A stretch of DNA of 42,458 nt from a gamma proteobacterium HTCC5015 (GTDB taxonomy: Bacteria; Pseudomonadota; Gammaproteobacteria; HTCC5015): positions 1,972 through 44,429 of the forward strand of contig DS990612.1 in the NCBI GenBank assembly GCA_000155715.1, read 5' to 3'. The notes beneath the pieces are model-generated. The model was not told where the DNA came from, ran no database searches, and worked only from the letters and a program-made list of their open reading frames with translations. Every line of letters begins with the position of its first letter. Within the stretch, counting starts at the first letter, position 1. The translations under genes were made by a program, and so were the position numbers. Below are positions 20,057-28,544 of the stretch, one piece after another.

Positions 20057-21379
20057 ATGAAAAAACTCATTTTCTGGGAAGTTAATGAAATCAACTTTGA
20101 CTATGTGCAAAGTTATATAGAGCAAGGTGAGCTGCCTCACTGGAAACAGGCTATTGAGAAGTTTGGCTTGAATACGACCCTCTCTGAGCAAGTCTATGAG
20201 CAGATTGAGCCCTGGATCCAGTGGCCGACCGTTCGCACCGGGATGGATTATTCCGAGCACCAAGTGTTTCGCCTGGGTGACATGGCGCTGTCGGAGGCGC
20301 CTCAGCACTGGGAGCAGCTCGAGCAAGCCGGGTTCAGTGTCGCAGCCGTGTCCCCCATTAATGGCGCCAACCGAACCCAAAAATCTCCTTTCTGGCTCCC
20401 CGATCCTTGGGTGGATACGCCCGTCAGTGGCGGCCCTTTTGCCCACCGCATCACTGCGGCTCTTCGTCAGGCGGTCAATGACAATTCGGAAGAAAAGTTG
20501 ACCATGGCAAGCATAGCGGCAGTGATGGAGGGCTTGATGACCCGAGCCAAAGCGTCCAGCTGGTTGCGCTACGTAAAAGGTGTTTTTGGTGCAGTGAAGC
20601 GCCAACATTGGTCCAAGGCCGTCGTGCTAGATCGTTTGCTGAGTGATGTTTTCATTGCGCTGTGGAAAAAACACCAGCCGGATTTTTCTGTACTTTTCCT
20701 CAATGGTGGCGCTCATGTTCAGCACCATTACATGTGCAGTGCGGCGCCCTATAAAGGCAAGGCCTCCAACCCGGAATGGTACGTTCCTGAGGGGGTCGAC
20801 CCGTTACTCGAAATGCTGCAGATGTACGATGAGGTCCTAGCCGACTTGCTCAAGCTGTCCAATACGCGCTTAATGATTGCAACCGGTATGCAGCAAGTGC
20901 CCTATGAGGATGTGGCCTACTATTGGCGATTGCGGGATCACGCTGCATTTCTCCAGAAAATCGGTATTGATCATGTCCGTGTTCAGCCACGTATGACGCG
21001 CGATTTTCTCGTCGAGTTTAAAACTGAACGGGAGACCAACGAGGCTGAGAGAAAGTTGCTTAATGTCGTGACGGATGACGGCAAGCCACTTTTTGAAGAG
21101 GTGGATAATCGGGGAAACAGCTTGTTTGTCACGTTGACCTGGGCACACGATATCGTCAAGGGCTTTGCCATCGTTTCTGAAGGTCAGCGTTACGAAAAAT
21201 TCGACGAGGATGTGGTCTTTGTAGCTATTAAAAATGCTCACCACCACACATTGGGTTATTATTTGGACACAGATCGCTGTCCCGGAGAAATAGAGAAAGA
21301 CATGCCTTTAAAAAGGTTGCACGGCGAAATTATGGAGCACTTTGGTGTGTGTGAGAGGTGTTCAGAAAACGCCGCTTAA
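20057..21379 (+). CDS. Alkaline-phosphatase-superfamily-like protein of unknown function
   Basis: A 440-residue protein I assign only at superfamily level. The N-terminus MKKLIFWEVNEINFDYVQSY, the segment WPTVRTG (56-62, Thr58 or Thr61 as possible nucleophile), VLFLNGGAHVQHHYM (about 211-225), and a C-terminal AIKNAHHHTLGYYLDTDR with a closing helix fit the phosphodiesterase/nucleotide-pyrophosphatase branch. The usual first metal Asp appears replaced by Glu/Asn and no DHG is obvious, so activity may be altered. No signal peptide: a cytoplasmic role is implied. It is the last gene of the plus-strand run; its stop TAA overlaps the stop of the convergent gene. Possible roles are phospho- or sulfo-ester removal, or transfer of a phospho-substituent. 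Confidence 0.55.
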   Translation: MKKLIFWEVNEINFDYVQSYIEQGELPHWKQAIEKFGLNTTLSEQVYEQIEPWIQWPTVRTGMDYSEHQVFRLGDMALSEAPQHWEQLEQAGFSVAAVSPINGANRTQKSPFWLPDPWVDTPVSGGPFAHRITAALRQAVNDNSEEKLTMASIAAVMEGLMTRAKASSWLRYVKGVFGAVKRQHWSKAVVLDRLLSDVFIALWKKHQPDFSVLFLNGGAHVQHHYMCSAAPYKGKASNPEWYVPEGVDPLLEMLQMYDEVLADLLKLSNTRLMIATGMQQVPYEDVAYYWRLRDHAAFLQKIGIDHVRVQPRMTRDFLVEFKTERETNEAERKLLNVVTDDGKPLFEEVDNRGNSLFVTLTWAHDIVKGFAIVSEGQRYEKFDEDVVFVAIKNAHHHTLGYYLDTDRCPGEIEKDMPLKRLHGEIMEHFGVCERCSENAA

Positions 21380-22431
21380 TGCGTGCTTCGGATAAATCGA
21401 CGTAACCATTTGCTGGTAAAAAAAGCGTGCTTAAGCAACTGAAAGTAGAAGAAAAATATTGCTAGGAACAGCGCAAAGGATAACCAGTGTGGCGCCTGAT
21501 TTTTTTCAAGAGCCAAGCCGACGCCACTCAAGATGAGCTGGGCCATCAGGATAAAAACTAGCGAACTGCGTTGGCTGAGGCCGGCCTTGAGTAGGATGTG
21601 GTGAATGTGGGTTCGGTCCGGTTTAAAAGGGTTTCTTCTGCGTACTAGCCGCCTTATAGTGGTAGCTACAATATCCATCAGTGGAATAGCTACAACCCAC
21701 AGAGCAGTTGTTGGAGCAAACAATTCTTTACGGCCTTGTGTGTAACGAATCAGGAATGCAGTGATAATAAAACCCAGCACCATAGAGCCGGCATCGCCCA
21801 TAAATATCTTGGGAGTGAGTTTGGGTATTAAATGAAGGTTCAGGATTAGGTAGGCCAGCAAGGCCCCCATGAGTAGCAACAGGATGCCGTTGGCCCCTTC
21901 AGATGTGGTGCTGTGGATCAGCAAGTACAGTGTCAGCGATGAGATGAGGCTCAAGCCGCCAGCCAGCCCGTCTATCCCGTCGATCATGTTGAAAGCATTA
22001 ATCAGGGCAATGACGGCAATAATGGTAACGGGAATGGAAAGCCAAAGTAGTGTAATGTCTCCTGTGCCAAACAGGTTGCCCAGCGAGGACAGTTCACTTT
22101 GACTGCCCCAGACCAGCAAACATCCGGCTAGCCCCTGTATTAATAAACGTACTCCATAGTGAAGGTGGTAGCGGTCATCAAGCGTGCCAGTCATGGTTAG
22201 CAGAGCGCAGCCTGTTAGCAGAAAACTCATTTCATTGGATGGCGGAACAAAAAAAAGTGCAGCTAGAGCGACTGACGCAAACATGGCAATACCGCCAATC
22301 AGGGGGACCGCTCCTTTGTGCTGTTTTCGTTCATTGTCGGGGTGATCTAGCAACCCCACCCGATAGCTTAGAGGAATAAGCATCGCCACTAGGACAAGAA
22401 CGCCAATAAACGCGATAAAAAATTCGAGCAT
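21376..22431 (-). CDS. Polyprenyl-phosphate GlcNAc/HexNAc-1-phosphate transferase, WecA/WbpL family
   Basis: A 351-residue polytopic enzyme (about eleven helices) that starts lipid-linked glycan assembly by moving a sugar-1-phosphate to undecaprenyl phosphate. All family motifs are present: DD at 85-86 (GTLDDRYHL), NAFNMIDGIDGLAGG (145-159), FMGDAGS (210-216) and the WecA-type loop DRTHIHH (272-278). AAAAGG stands 7 bases before the ATG. It is the only minus-strand gene and converges on the previous one, sharing TTAA as both stops. P. aeruginosa wbpL occupies the same relative place at the end of the wbp genes but is not inverted. The exact sugar (GlcNAc, FucNAc or QuiNAc) is unknown. Confidence 0.88.
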   Translation of the reverse strand: MLEFFIAFIGVLVLVAMLIPLSYRVGLLDHPDNERKQHKGAVPLIGGIAMFASVALAALFFVPPSNEMSFLLTGCALLTMTGTLDDRYHLHYGVRLLIQGLAGCLLVWGSQSELSSLGNLFGTGDITLLWLSIPVTIIAVIALINAFNMIDGIDGLAGGLSLISSLTLYLLIHSTTSEGANGILLLLMGALLAYLILNLHLIPKLTPKIFMGDAGSMVLGFIITAFLIRYTQGRKELFAPTTALWVVAIPLMDIVATTIRRLVRRRNPFKPDRTHIHHILLKAGLSQRSSLVFILMAQLILSGVGLALEKNQAPHWLSFALFLAIFFFYFQLLKHAFFTSKWLRRFIRSTH

Positions 22432-22600
22432 GGCATAGCCTTTTCTGAGAGTCGGTAATTATGCCGTAATCGCCAGTCTCTGTCATTGCAAGGGTGACTG
22501 TAGCTTATGGAAACGGTGTTTTTGGCCGTACTCTACGCCTCGCGATGATAGTTGTCTCCGGCATCTATGCTATTCTCGCATTTTTGCTACGGAACGAAGC
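22432..22600. promoter_or_regulatory. Divergent promoter region between the WecA-like and DHH genes
   Basis: A 169-base divergent intergenic stretch that must hold promoters in both directions. On the plus strand TGCTATTCT at 22568-22576 is an extended -10 candidate 25 bases before the DHH start. I see no good -35 element and no terminator. Confidence 0.35.
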
Positions 22601-23569
22601 ATGGTTCACTTTGATGTTTTCAATGGCGACGCTGACGGCATCGGTTCTTTGATTCAGTTGCGCTTGATCAATCCGCGACAGTCTTCCCTGATTACTGGGG
22701 TTAAGCGTGACATTGCTTTGCTTAAGCATGTGCCTATTAATGCGCCATTGAGCGTAACCGCGTTAGATATTAGTTTGGCAAAAAATCGAGAAGCGGTAGA
22801 TGCTTTGCTGAGTGCTGGCTCAAGCATTGATTACATTGACCATCACGCCTTTGGCGACTCACTGCCAGATCACCCCAGTTTTTCTGCTCAGATAGAAACA
22901 GCTCCGACGACCTGCACGGGGCTGTTAGTGAATCACCGATTAAATCGTCGCTTTGAAAATTGGGCGATTGTTTGCGCTTTCGGAGATAATTTAAACCAAG
23001 TCGCCACGGGCTTGGCGCAAGCGAAAGGGCTGAACGTACTGCAGACAGAAAACTTGCAAAAACTGGGTGTCGCCATGAACTATAACGCCTACGGCAGTAC
23101 GATCGAAGACTTACACTACCATCCGGCAGATCTTTATCGAAAGTTGGTGAATTATGCCGATCCACTCGATTGTATTGAAGATGGAAGCTCCGTTTGGAAG
23201 CCTTTGCACAGGGCCTATCTAGAGGATATGGAGAAGGGTTTGGGCGCCCCAGTGGTCAGTGAGAGCGAAACCGCATTTGCTGTCGAGTTGCCCGACGAGG
23301 CTTGGTCGCGTCGCGTGAGTGGGGTTCTCGGCAATGAGTTGGCCAATCAAAGTCCTGATAAAGCGGTGGCCATACTCAGTCACAATGCCCAAAGTGGTTA
23401 CACCATCAGCATACGCGCCCCCTTGAATAACCGTCATGGTGCTTCTGATTTGGCGGGCCAATTTCCCACCGGTGGCGGGCGCGCAGCTGCTGCGGGTATC
23501 AATCAGCTCGATTCCAGTGATGTGGAGCCCTTTTTTAAGGCTTTGCACCGTCACTGGTCGATGGTTTAG
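22601..23569 (+). CDS. DHH/DHHA1 family phosphoesterase
   Basis: A 322-residue cytoplasmic metal-dependent phosphoesterase. The N-terminal DHH domain has FDVFNGDADGIGS (4-16), the metal-ligand region TALDIS (53-58) and the name-giving YIDHHAFG (78-85). The C-terminal DHHA1 signature is PTGGGRAAAAG (289-299). Relatives include NrnA, which degrades nano-RNA and dephosphorylates 3'-phosphoadenosine 5'-phosphate (PAP), and also RecJ and PPX1-type enzymes. The neighbour is APS kinase and sulfotransferases flank it on both sides, so PAP hydrolysis is an attractive but unproven role. It starts after a divergent promoter region and ends 134 bases before cysC. Confidence 0.82.
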   Translation: MVHFDVFNGDADGIGSLIQLRLINPRQSSLITGVKRDIALLKHVPINAPLSVTALDISLAKNREAVDALLSAGSSIDYIDHHAFGDSLPDHPSFSAQIETAPTTCTGLLVNHRLNRRFENWAIVCAFGDNLNQVATGLAQAKGLNVLQTENLQKLGVAMNYNAYGSTIEDLHYHPADLYRKLVNYADPLDCIEDGSSVWKPLHRAYLEDMEKGLGAPVVSESETAFAVELPDEAWSRRVSGVLGNELANQSPDKAVAILSHNAQSGYTISIRAPLNNRHGASDLAGQFPTGGGRAAAAGINQLDSSDVEPFFKALHRHWSMV

Positions 23570-23703
23570 TCGTTTGAAGGTGATTCGCGTTCCCGTCCGC
23601 TGGAGAGGACTTTCACTCTGTCTTGCTCCCTAATGCACAAAGACCGTCTTAGATGGGGTAGAATCTCGCCTGCAAAATATGGCTGATAAAAGGAGTGCGC
23701 AGA

Positions 23704-24306
23704 GTGGGTACTAACATCGTATGGCACGATCATAAAATTTCTCGCGCTGACCGCGCGAAGGGTAAGGGGCAAAAGCCCTGTATTATTTGGTTTACTGGGC
23801 TGAGTGGTTCCGGTAAATCGACTGTGGCAAACGCCTTGGATGTCGCACTGCACCAAGCGGGCTTTCACACCTTTTTACTTGACGGCGATAACGTGCGCCA
23901 CGGCTTGAATAAGGATCTCGGCTTTTCCGACGAGGATCGTGTTGAAAACATTCGCCGAATTGGTGAAGTGGGCAAGCTCTTTACGGATGCTGGCTTGATT
24001 GTACTCACTGCGTTTATCTCCCCCTTTGCTAGCGATCGGCGCTTAGTTCGGAATATGTTCCCCGCTGGTGAGTTTGTTGAGGTTTTCTTGGACACTCCGC
24101 TAGAAACCTGTGAAGCGCGCGACCCCAAAGGCCTTTACAGGAAGGCCCGCGCCGGTGATATACCTCATTTCACGGGTATCGACTCCCCCTACGAGGCGCC
24201 CAAGCGCGCCGAACTGGTGCTCAATACCGCCGAGCTGGATATCGACCAGTGTGTCACCGAGCTGCGCAAGCACCTGGTCGACAATGACCTGATCGAGCAG
24301 CGCTGA
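23704..24306 (+). CDS. cysC: Adenylylsulfate (APS) kinase
   Basis: Phosphorylates APS with ATP to give PAPS, the sulfate donor for sulfotransferases. The protein has 200 residues: P-loop GLSGSGKST (32-40), APS-binding [10 protein letters not shown] (60-69), the FISPF segment with Ser106 at the phosphoserine position, and [21 protein letters not shown] 23704 is preferred since AGGAG (23691-23695) is 8 bases upstream; GTG 23695 would sit on that site. TAGAAT at 23659-23664 is a possible -10. A standalone CysC without CysN/CysD or CysH beside it suggests a dedicated PAPS supply rather than assimilation. The SLC13 gene begins 4 bases after the stop. The 3' third looks GC-richer than the 5' part. 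Confidence 0.96.
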   Translation: MGTNIVWHDHKISRADRAKGKGQKPCIIWFTGLSGSGKSTVANALDVALHQAGFHTFLLDGDNVRHGLNKDLGFSDEDRVENIRRIGEVGKLFTDAGLIVLTAFISPFASDRRLVRNMFPAGEFVEVFLDTPLETCEARDPKGLYRKARAGDIPHFTGIDSPYEAPKRAELVLNTAELDIDQCVTELRKHLVDNDLIEQR

Positions 24307-24310
24307 CAGC

Positions 24311-26077
24311 ATGGCTTGGGAGGCGCTGCTCACTCTGACCACTCTGACCGGCGTACTCGGCCTGCTGGCCTTTACCCGTCTATCTCCCGATCTGGTACTG
24401 ATGACCGCAGTCATTCTTCTGATGATCAGCGGTGTTCTGGAACCGGCCTCAGCTCTGGCGGGTTTTGCTAACCCGGGCGTGATTGCCATTGCTGCCCTCT
24501 ACATTGTCGCTGCCGGTCTCAAAGACACCGGCGCCGTCAACTGGCTGGCGCGGGCGCTTCTGGGCCAACCTCGGGGCCCTCGACGGGCGAACCTACGCCT
24601 AGTGGCGCCCACGGGCATCATGAGCGCTTTTATGAACAACACAGCTGTGGTCGCTATGTTCATTCCCGCGGTCAAAGAGTGGGCCCGCTGGCTTAACATC
24701 GCCCCCTCCAAATTACTCATCCCTCTCAGCTACGCCGCCATTCTCGGTGGCACCTGCACCCTGATTGGCACCAGCACCAACCTAGTCGTAGATGGCCTGC
24801 TGCAGAGCGAGCTTGGCTTGCAGTTGTCCCTGTTCGAGATCGCCTGGGTGGGCGTTCCCCTGTTGATAGTCGGCGGCATTTATCTGGTGGTCGTCGGTCC
24901 CTGGCTGCTGCCCGATCACGGCGGCGTCAATGAAGAGCTGGAGGAAGTCCGCGAGTACGGCGTGGAAGTCGAGGTTGACGCCGACGGGCCGTTGGTGGGA
25001 AAGAGCATCATTGAGGCCGGCCTACGCCACCTCAACTACGGCTACCTCACCGAGATCGAACGCCAAGAGCGCCTGTTAGCGGCAGTAGAGCCCCACGAGG
25101 TACTGCAGGCCGGCGATATTCTATATTTCGTTGGCGCACCCGAGTGCGCCGCCGAGCTGCGCCGCGTCCAAGGGTTGCGCATGGCCGAGGGCCACGCCCA
25201 CACTCTGGAGATCGAGAACCACCAGCGCTGCTTGGTGGAAGTGGTGCTGGGCAGTGAATTCGCCGCTCTGGGCGAGACCGTCCGCGAGTCTCAGTTTCGC
25301 TCGCGCTTCGGTGCGGTGATCTTGTCGGTTTCGCGCAACGGCCAGCGGGTCGCTGGCAAGCTAGGTGACATCGAGTTCGCCCTAGGGGATACTCTGCTGC
25401 TGGAAGCCAGCGAACAGTTTGTCGATCAATACCGCTTCCGCCGTGACTTTCTGTTGGTCAGTGCCCTCAACGACTCGGCGCCACCCAACTACTCCAAGGC
25501 GCCCCGCGCTTTGGCTGTGCTAGCGGCGATGGTGGCGGCCAACGCAACCGGTCTACTAAACATTGTCGAGGCTGCCCTAGTGGCAGCCGGGACTATGATC
25601 GCCATTGGCTGTGTTACCGCCGGCCGCGCCCGGCGAAGTTTCGATTTGCCCGTGTTGGTGGTAATTGCCGCCTCATTTGCTTTGGGGCAGGCCATGAGCG
25701 AGACCGGTGTGGCGGAATTTCTCGCTGGGCAACTGTTGAGCACTTTGGAGCAAGACCCGATGGCAGTGCTGGTCGGTATTTACTTCACCACGGTGGTATT
25801 CACCGAAATGATGACCAATAACGCCGCCGCCGTGTTGATGTTTTCCATTGCCATGGCGGCGGCCCGACAACTGGGGGTGGCCATCGAGCCTTTTGCCATT
25901 GCCGTGATGGTGGCCGCCTCGGCCAGCTTTATCACGCCGCTGGGCTACCAAACGAACCTGATGGTCTACGGTCCCGGCCGCTACCGCTTTCTGGATTTCG
26001 CCAAAATTGGCCTGCCTCTCAGCGCACTGATCGCCATTACCGCCATCACCCTTATCCCTCAGATCTGGGCCTTTTGA
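24311..26077 (+). CDS. SLC13/DASS-family permease with two RCK_C domains, probable sulfate importer
   Basis: A 588-residue inner-membrane transporter. Hydrophobic helices flank a central soluble part (about 210-375) that holds two TrkA-C/RCK_C-like domains. The DASS substrate/cation motifs are visible in both halves: IGTSTNLVVDG and, near the C-terminus, LGYQTNLMVYGPG. SAC1/SLC13 members with this architecture are known or proposed sodium-coupled sulfate transporters. It lies 4 bases after cysC, so the two are probably one operon, supporting sulfate as substrate. The gene is strikingly GC-rich compared with the AT-rich block that follows, suggesting a different origin. No terminator is visible after it. 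Confidence 0.85.
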   Translation: MAWEALLTLTTLTGVLGLLAFTRLSPDLVLMTAVILLMISGVLEPASALAGFANPGVIAIAALYIVAAGLKDTGAVNWLARALLGQPRGPRRANLRLVAPTGIMSAFMNNTAVVAMFIPAVKEWARWLNIAPSKLLIPLSYAAILGGTCTLIGTSTNLVVDGLLQSELGLQLSLFEIAWVGVPLLIVGGIYLVVVGPWLLPDHGGVNEELEEVREYGVEVEVDADGPLVGKSIIEAGLRHLNYGYLTEIERQERLLAAVEPHEVLQAGDILYFVGAPECAAELRRVQGLRMAEGHAHTLEIENHQRCLVEVVLGSEFAALGETVRESQFRSRFGAVILSVSRNGQRVAGKLGDIEFALGDTLLLEASEQFVDQYRFRRDFLLVSALNDSAPPNYSKAPRALAVLAAMVAANATGLLNIVEAALVAAGTMIAIGCVTAGRARRSFDLPVLVVIAASFALGQAMSETGVAEFLAGQLLSTLEQDPMAVLVGIYFTTVVFTEMMTNNAAAVLMFSIAMAAARQLGVAIEPFAIAVMVAASASFITPLGYQTNLMVYGPGRYRFLDFAKIGLPLSALIAITAITLIPQIWAF

Positions 26078-26290
26078 TGGGGCGGAAGGCGACGTGCAAG
26101 GCTCAAGTTGTCTCTTCCCTCTAAAAATTGCTTTACTTAGGGTTTTGCAACAAAAAACTCGCTTCAGGTTACTCTGGCATCCTTGAAAGACTGGTAGAAT
26201 GCAGGCGGCCTGAAAAACCGACATAGGTATTATGAGTGGTAATGTAAAACGCTCCTCGGCGACAACATAGGGAAAAGCATAAGAAACCAG
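26078..26290 (+). promoter_or_regulatory. Probable promoter region of cluster B
   Basis: A 213-base gap in which composition changes from GC-rich to AT-rich. GGTAGAAT near 26195 could be a -10 and resembles the one upstream of cysC. I see no good -35, terminator or ops element. GGGAAAAGC precedes the next ATG by about 17 bases, too far to be an ideal ribosome-binding site. Confidence 0.3.
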
Positions 26291-27562
26291 ATGAAATCAG
26301 GTCGTTTTCAAAAGCTACTGCCGCAGTCGAAATTTGTGCGTGGAATCAGCGTGCTTGCCGGAGGAAGTGCCGGGGCACAGGTGCTCATGGTTCTGGCTTC
26401 GCCAGTGCTGACGCGTTTATATGCACCTGAAGAATTTGGTTTCTTTGGTGTCTATATGGGGTTGTCAATTGTTCTGTCTACAATTGGCTCAGGAAGGTAC
26501 GAGCTGGCGATTCTGATACCAAAGCTGAATTCTGAGGCATACCAACTTTATAAGTTGACACATGCTGTCGGTATACTCTCATTCTTGCTAGCCTCTACGG
26601 CGGCACTGGTTATTTCAGAAGTGGCTCCAGTAGTCGGGAAAGACGTTCCGAAAGAAATGTTTTTCTATTCGTCTGCAGGGATGTTGGTCATGCTGTCCTT
26701 TCAGACCAATATACATTGGCTGACAAGACAGGGGGCATACAAAAAAATTAGTCAGTTCAGAATGATTCAGTCTTTGCTCATAGTGTCTTTTTCATTAGTA
26801 ATGGCTTTTTGGGGTGAGGTCGAGGGCTTGGCTCTGGCTCATATTGTTGGAACTGCTGTGACTGTTGTAGCAATGGGGGTTTATGTCCAAAAAACGCTAA
26901 AAGACATAAAGGAAAATAGTACGCTGACTTCAATAGCAAAAGAATATATTAAATTTCCGAAGTACCTTGTTCCAGCGCATGGACTGAATCGAATAACTGC
27001 GCAAATGCCTGTTGTTTTATTGGGGGGGATTTTTGGCCCTGCTATTGCTGGTTATTATTCGTTGTCTCAGAGGGTAGTTGGGGCTCCAACAAATATTGTT
27101 TCAGGCTCTGTTGCAGGCGTTTTTAAAAACGAAGCATCAAAGGCGATATCGGAAGGAAAAGGCTGCAAAAGTGAATACATGAGATCTGCAAAGCTATTGT
27201 CAGCCGCGTTCTTTGTGCCTTTTTTTGTGCTTGTCCTTGGGGCTCCATTTTTGTTTGGCGTAATATTTGGTGCAGAGTGGCGCCAAGCAGGTGTCTATGC
27301 GCAAATCTTATCTCCTTTGTACTATTTTAGATTTGTGTTTAGTCCGCTTCATTCCGTGTACATGTTGACTGGCAATCAAGCGCAAGAGCTTGCTTGGCAA
27401 ATAGTATTATTTTTTGTGGCACTGGTTTCCCTTTGTGTCGGTTATTTTGAATTCTCGGTAGAGGAAACTCTCTTGGCATATTCATTGGCATTCTCGATGA
27501 TGTTTGCAGTTAGTGGGGTCAGTACTTACCGTTACTCTTTGAGGGCCTCTTATGCGCCGTGA
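26291..27562 (+). CDS. wzx: Oligosaccharide-lipid flippase, Wzx type (second)
   Basis: A 423-residue polytopic protein of the MOP/polysaccharide transport superfamily with about twelve hydrophobic segments. The N-terminal pattern SVLAGGSAGAQVLMVLASPV, RLYAPEEFGFFGVYM and GRYELAILIPK is typical. It would flip the lipid-linked unit made by cluster B. It is the first gene of the AT-rich block and overlaps the next gene by 11 bases. A run of seven Gs at 27022-27028 lies in the coding sequence. Having a second flippase so close to the first argues for two distinct repeat units. Confidence 0.88.
   Translation: MKSGRFQKLLPQSKFVRGISVLAGGSAGAQVLMVLASPVLTRLYAPEEFGFFGVYMGLSIVLSTIGSGRYELAILIPKLNSEAYQLYKLTHAVGILSFLLASTAALVISEVAPVVGKDVPKEMFFYSSAGMLVMLSFQTNIHWLTRQGAYKKISQFRMIQSLLIVSFSLVMAFWGEVEGLALAHIVGTAVTVVAMGVYVQKTLKDIKENSTLTSIAKEYIKFPKYLVPAHGLNRITAQMPVVLLGGIFGPAIAGYYSLSQRVVGAPTNIVSGSVAGVFKNEASKAISEGKGCKSEYMRSAKLLSAAFFVPFFVLVLGAPFLFGVIFGAEWRQAGVYAQILSPLYYFRFVFSPLHSVYMLTGNQAQELAWQIVLFFVALVSLCVGYFEFSVEETLLAYSLAFSMMFAVSGVSTYRYSLRASYAP
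27022..27028 (+). repeat. G7 homopolymer inside the second wzx
   Basis: Seven consecutive Gs within an AT-rich coding region, encoding part of Leu-Gly-Gly-Ile. In this assembly the frame is open. It could be a slippage site. Confidence 0.6.
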
Positions 27563-28544
27563 AGATAAAGTTTTATTAATTGGTGGAAGTGGCAGGTCTG
27601 GGACGACTGTTTTGTGCAGAGCTTTTGGCTGTCACCCGGATATATCTAATGTTCCAGAATGGCGATTTATGACTGATCCCGGGGGGGTGGTTGATTTTTA
27701 TTCCGGTCTTAAATACGGCCCTTGGACGCCATTCAAGTATCACGAAGAAGTAATTCGACTAGAAAAAAACCTTTCGAAAATCCAAAAAAGAGGCCTTCTC
27801 GGAAGCGTGCTTGGGGCGAGCCTTTTAAAGAGGTTGTTTTTTAAGTTCTTTGGGATCAACGTCTCGCCAAAGTACGCCCGAACAGATGCGAGTGCCTACT
27901 CCCCAAATTTTGGAAAAATCAAAAATCAATTCATAGAAAGCCTAGTGGACTTTAAAAGTCCAGGCTATTGGGTGGGGTCAAAATTCTTAAGTAAGGCTGA
28001 GTTGTCATTTGCGTTAAAGGGAACGAGGGAGAATTTAGGATTATTGTGCGCTCGGTTTTTGAGAGATGTAGCAGATGACGTTTGTGATTTTCAAAAGGCT
28101 AAGTTCCATTTAGAGAAAAACACATGGAATATTCTTTGCTTCAATAGAACTTTAGAGCTGCTGCCTGAGGCTAAACTAGTTCACATTGTTCGAGATCCTA
28201 GGGATGTTGTTGCGTCATATGGAGCCCAGTCTTGGGTTCCTTCAGACTATATTAGATCCGCTCAGGTATATCGCGATCTAATGGATGAATGGCTGAAGGT
28301 TAAAAATGTTATACCGAGTAACTCTTATATCGAAGTTCGCTTGGAAGATTTAACTCAAGATCCAATTCTTGAGTATAAGAGAATCTGTGAATTTTGGGGG
28401 GTCTCTTGGCATGAGGACTTGATGCAAATTAAGCTCTCAGGCTCGTCATTTGGCAGATGGAAAAAAGATATTCCAGAGGCGGTCGCCGATGAAGTTTGCG
28501 AAATAGTTAGGCCAGTTTGTGAGATGTATGGATATGAAGTCTGA
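27552..28544 (+). CDS. Sulfotransferase family protein 3
   Basis: A 330-residue PAPS-dependent sulfotransferase candidate. The 5'-phosphosulfate loop LLIGGSGRSGTTVLCRAF is at 8-25 and the 3'-phosphate segment VHIVRDPRDVVASYGAQ at 210-226 (Arg214, Ser222), both well conserved. The C-terminus SFGRWKKDIPEAVADEVCEI also resembles that family. No signal peptide. It overlaps wzx at its start. A G7 run occurs at 27681-27687 and a G6 run at 28396-28401. The substrate is unknown; its placement after the second flippase links it to the cluster B repeat unit. Confidence 0.83.
   Translation: MRREDKVLLIGGSGRSGTTVLCRAFGCHPDISNVPEWRFMTDPGGVVDFYSGLKYGPWTPFKYHEEVIRLEKNLSKIQKRGLLGSVLGASLLKRLFFKFFGINVSPKYARTDASAYSPNFGKIKNQFIESLVDFKSPGYWVGSKFLSKAELSFALKGTRENLGLLCARFLRDVADDVCDFQKAKFHLEKNTWNILCFNRTLELLPEAKLVHIVRDPRDVVASYGAQSWVPSDYIRSAQVYRDLMDEWLKVKNVIPSNSYIEVRLEDLTQDPILEYKRICEFWGVSWHEDLMQIKLSGSSFGRWKKDIPEAVADEVCEIVRPVCEMYGYEV
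27681..27687 (+). repeat. G7 homopolymer inside sulfotransferase 3
   Basis: CCC followed by seven Gs near codon 44 of the sulfotransferase. A one-base slip would truncate the protein early. Frame is open as read. Confidence 0.6.

Noticed and set aside
22601-23569. RecJ or manganese pyrophosphatase identity for the DHH protein
   Set aside because: Too short for RecJ, and the GGGRAAAAG DHHA1 end is not that of the DHHA2 pyrophosphatases.
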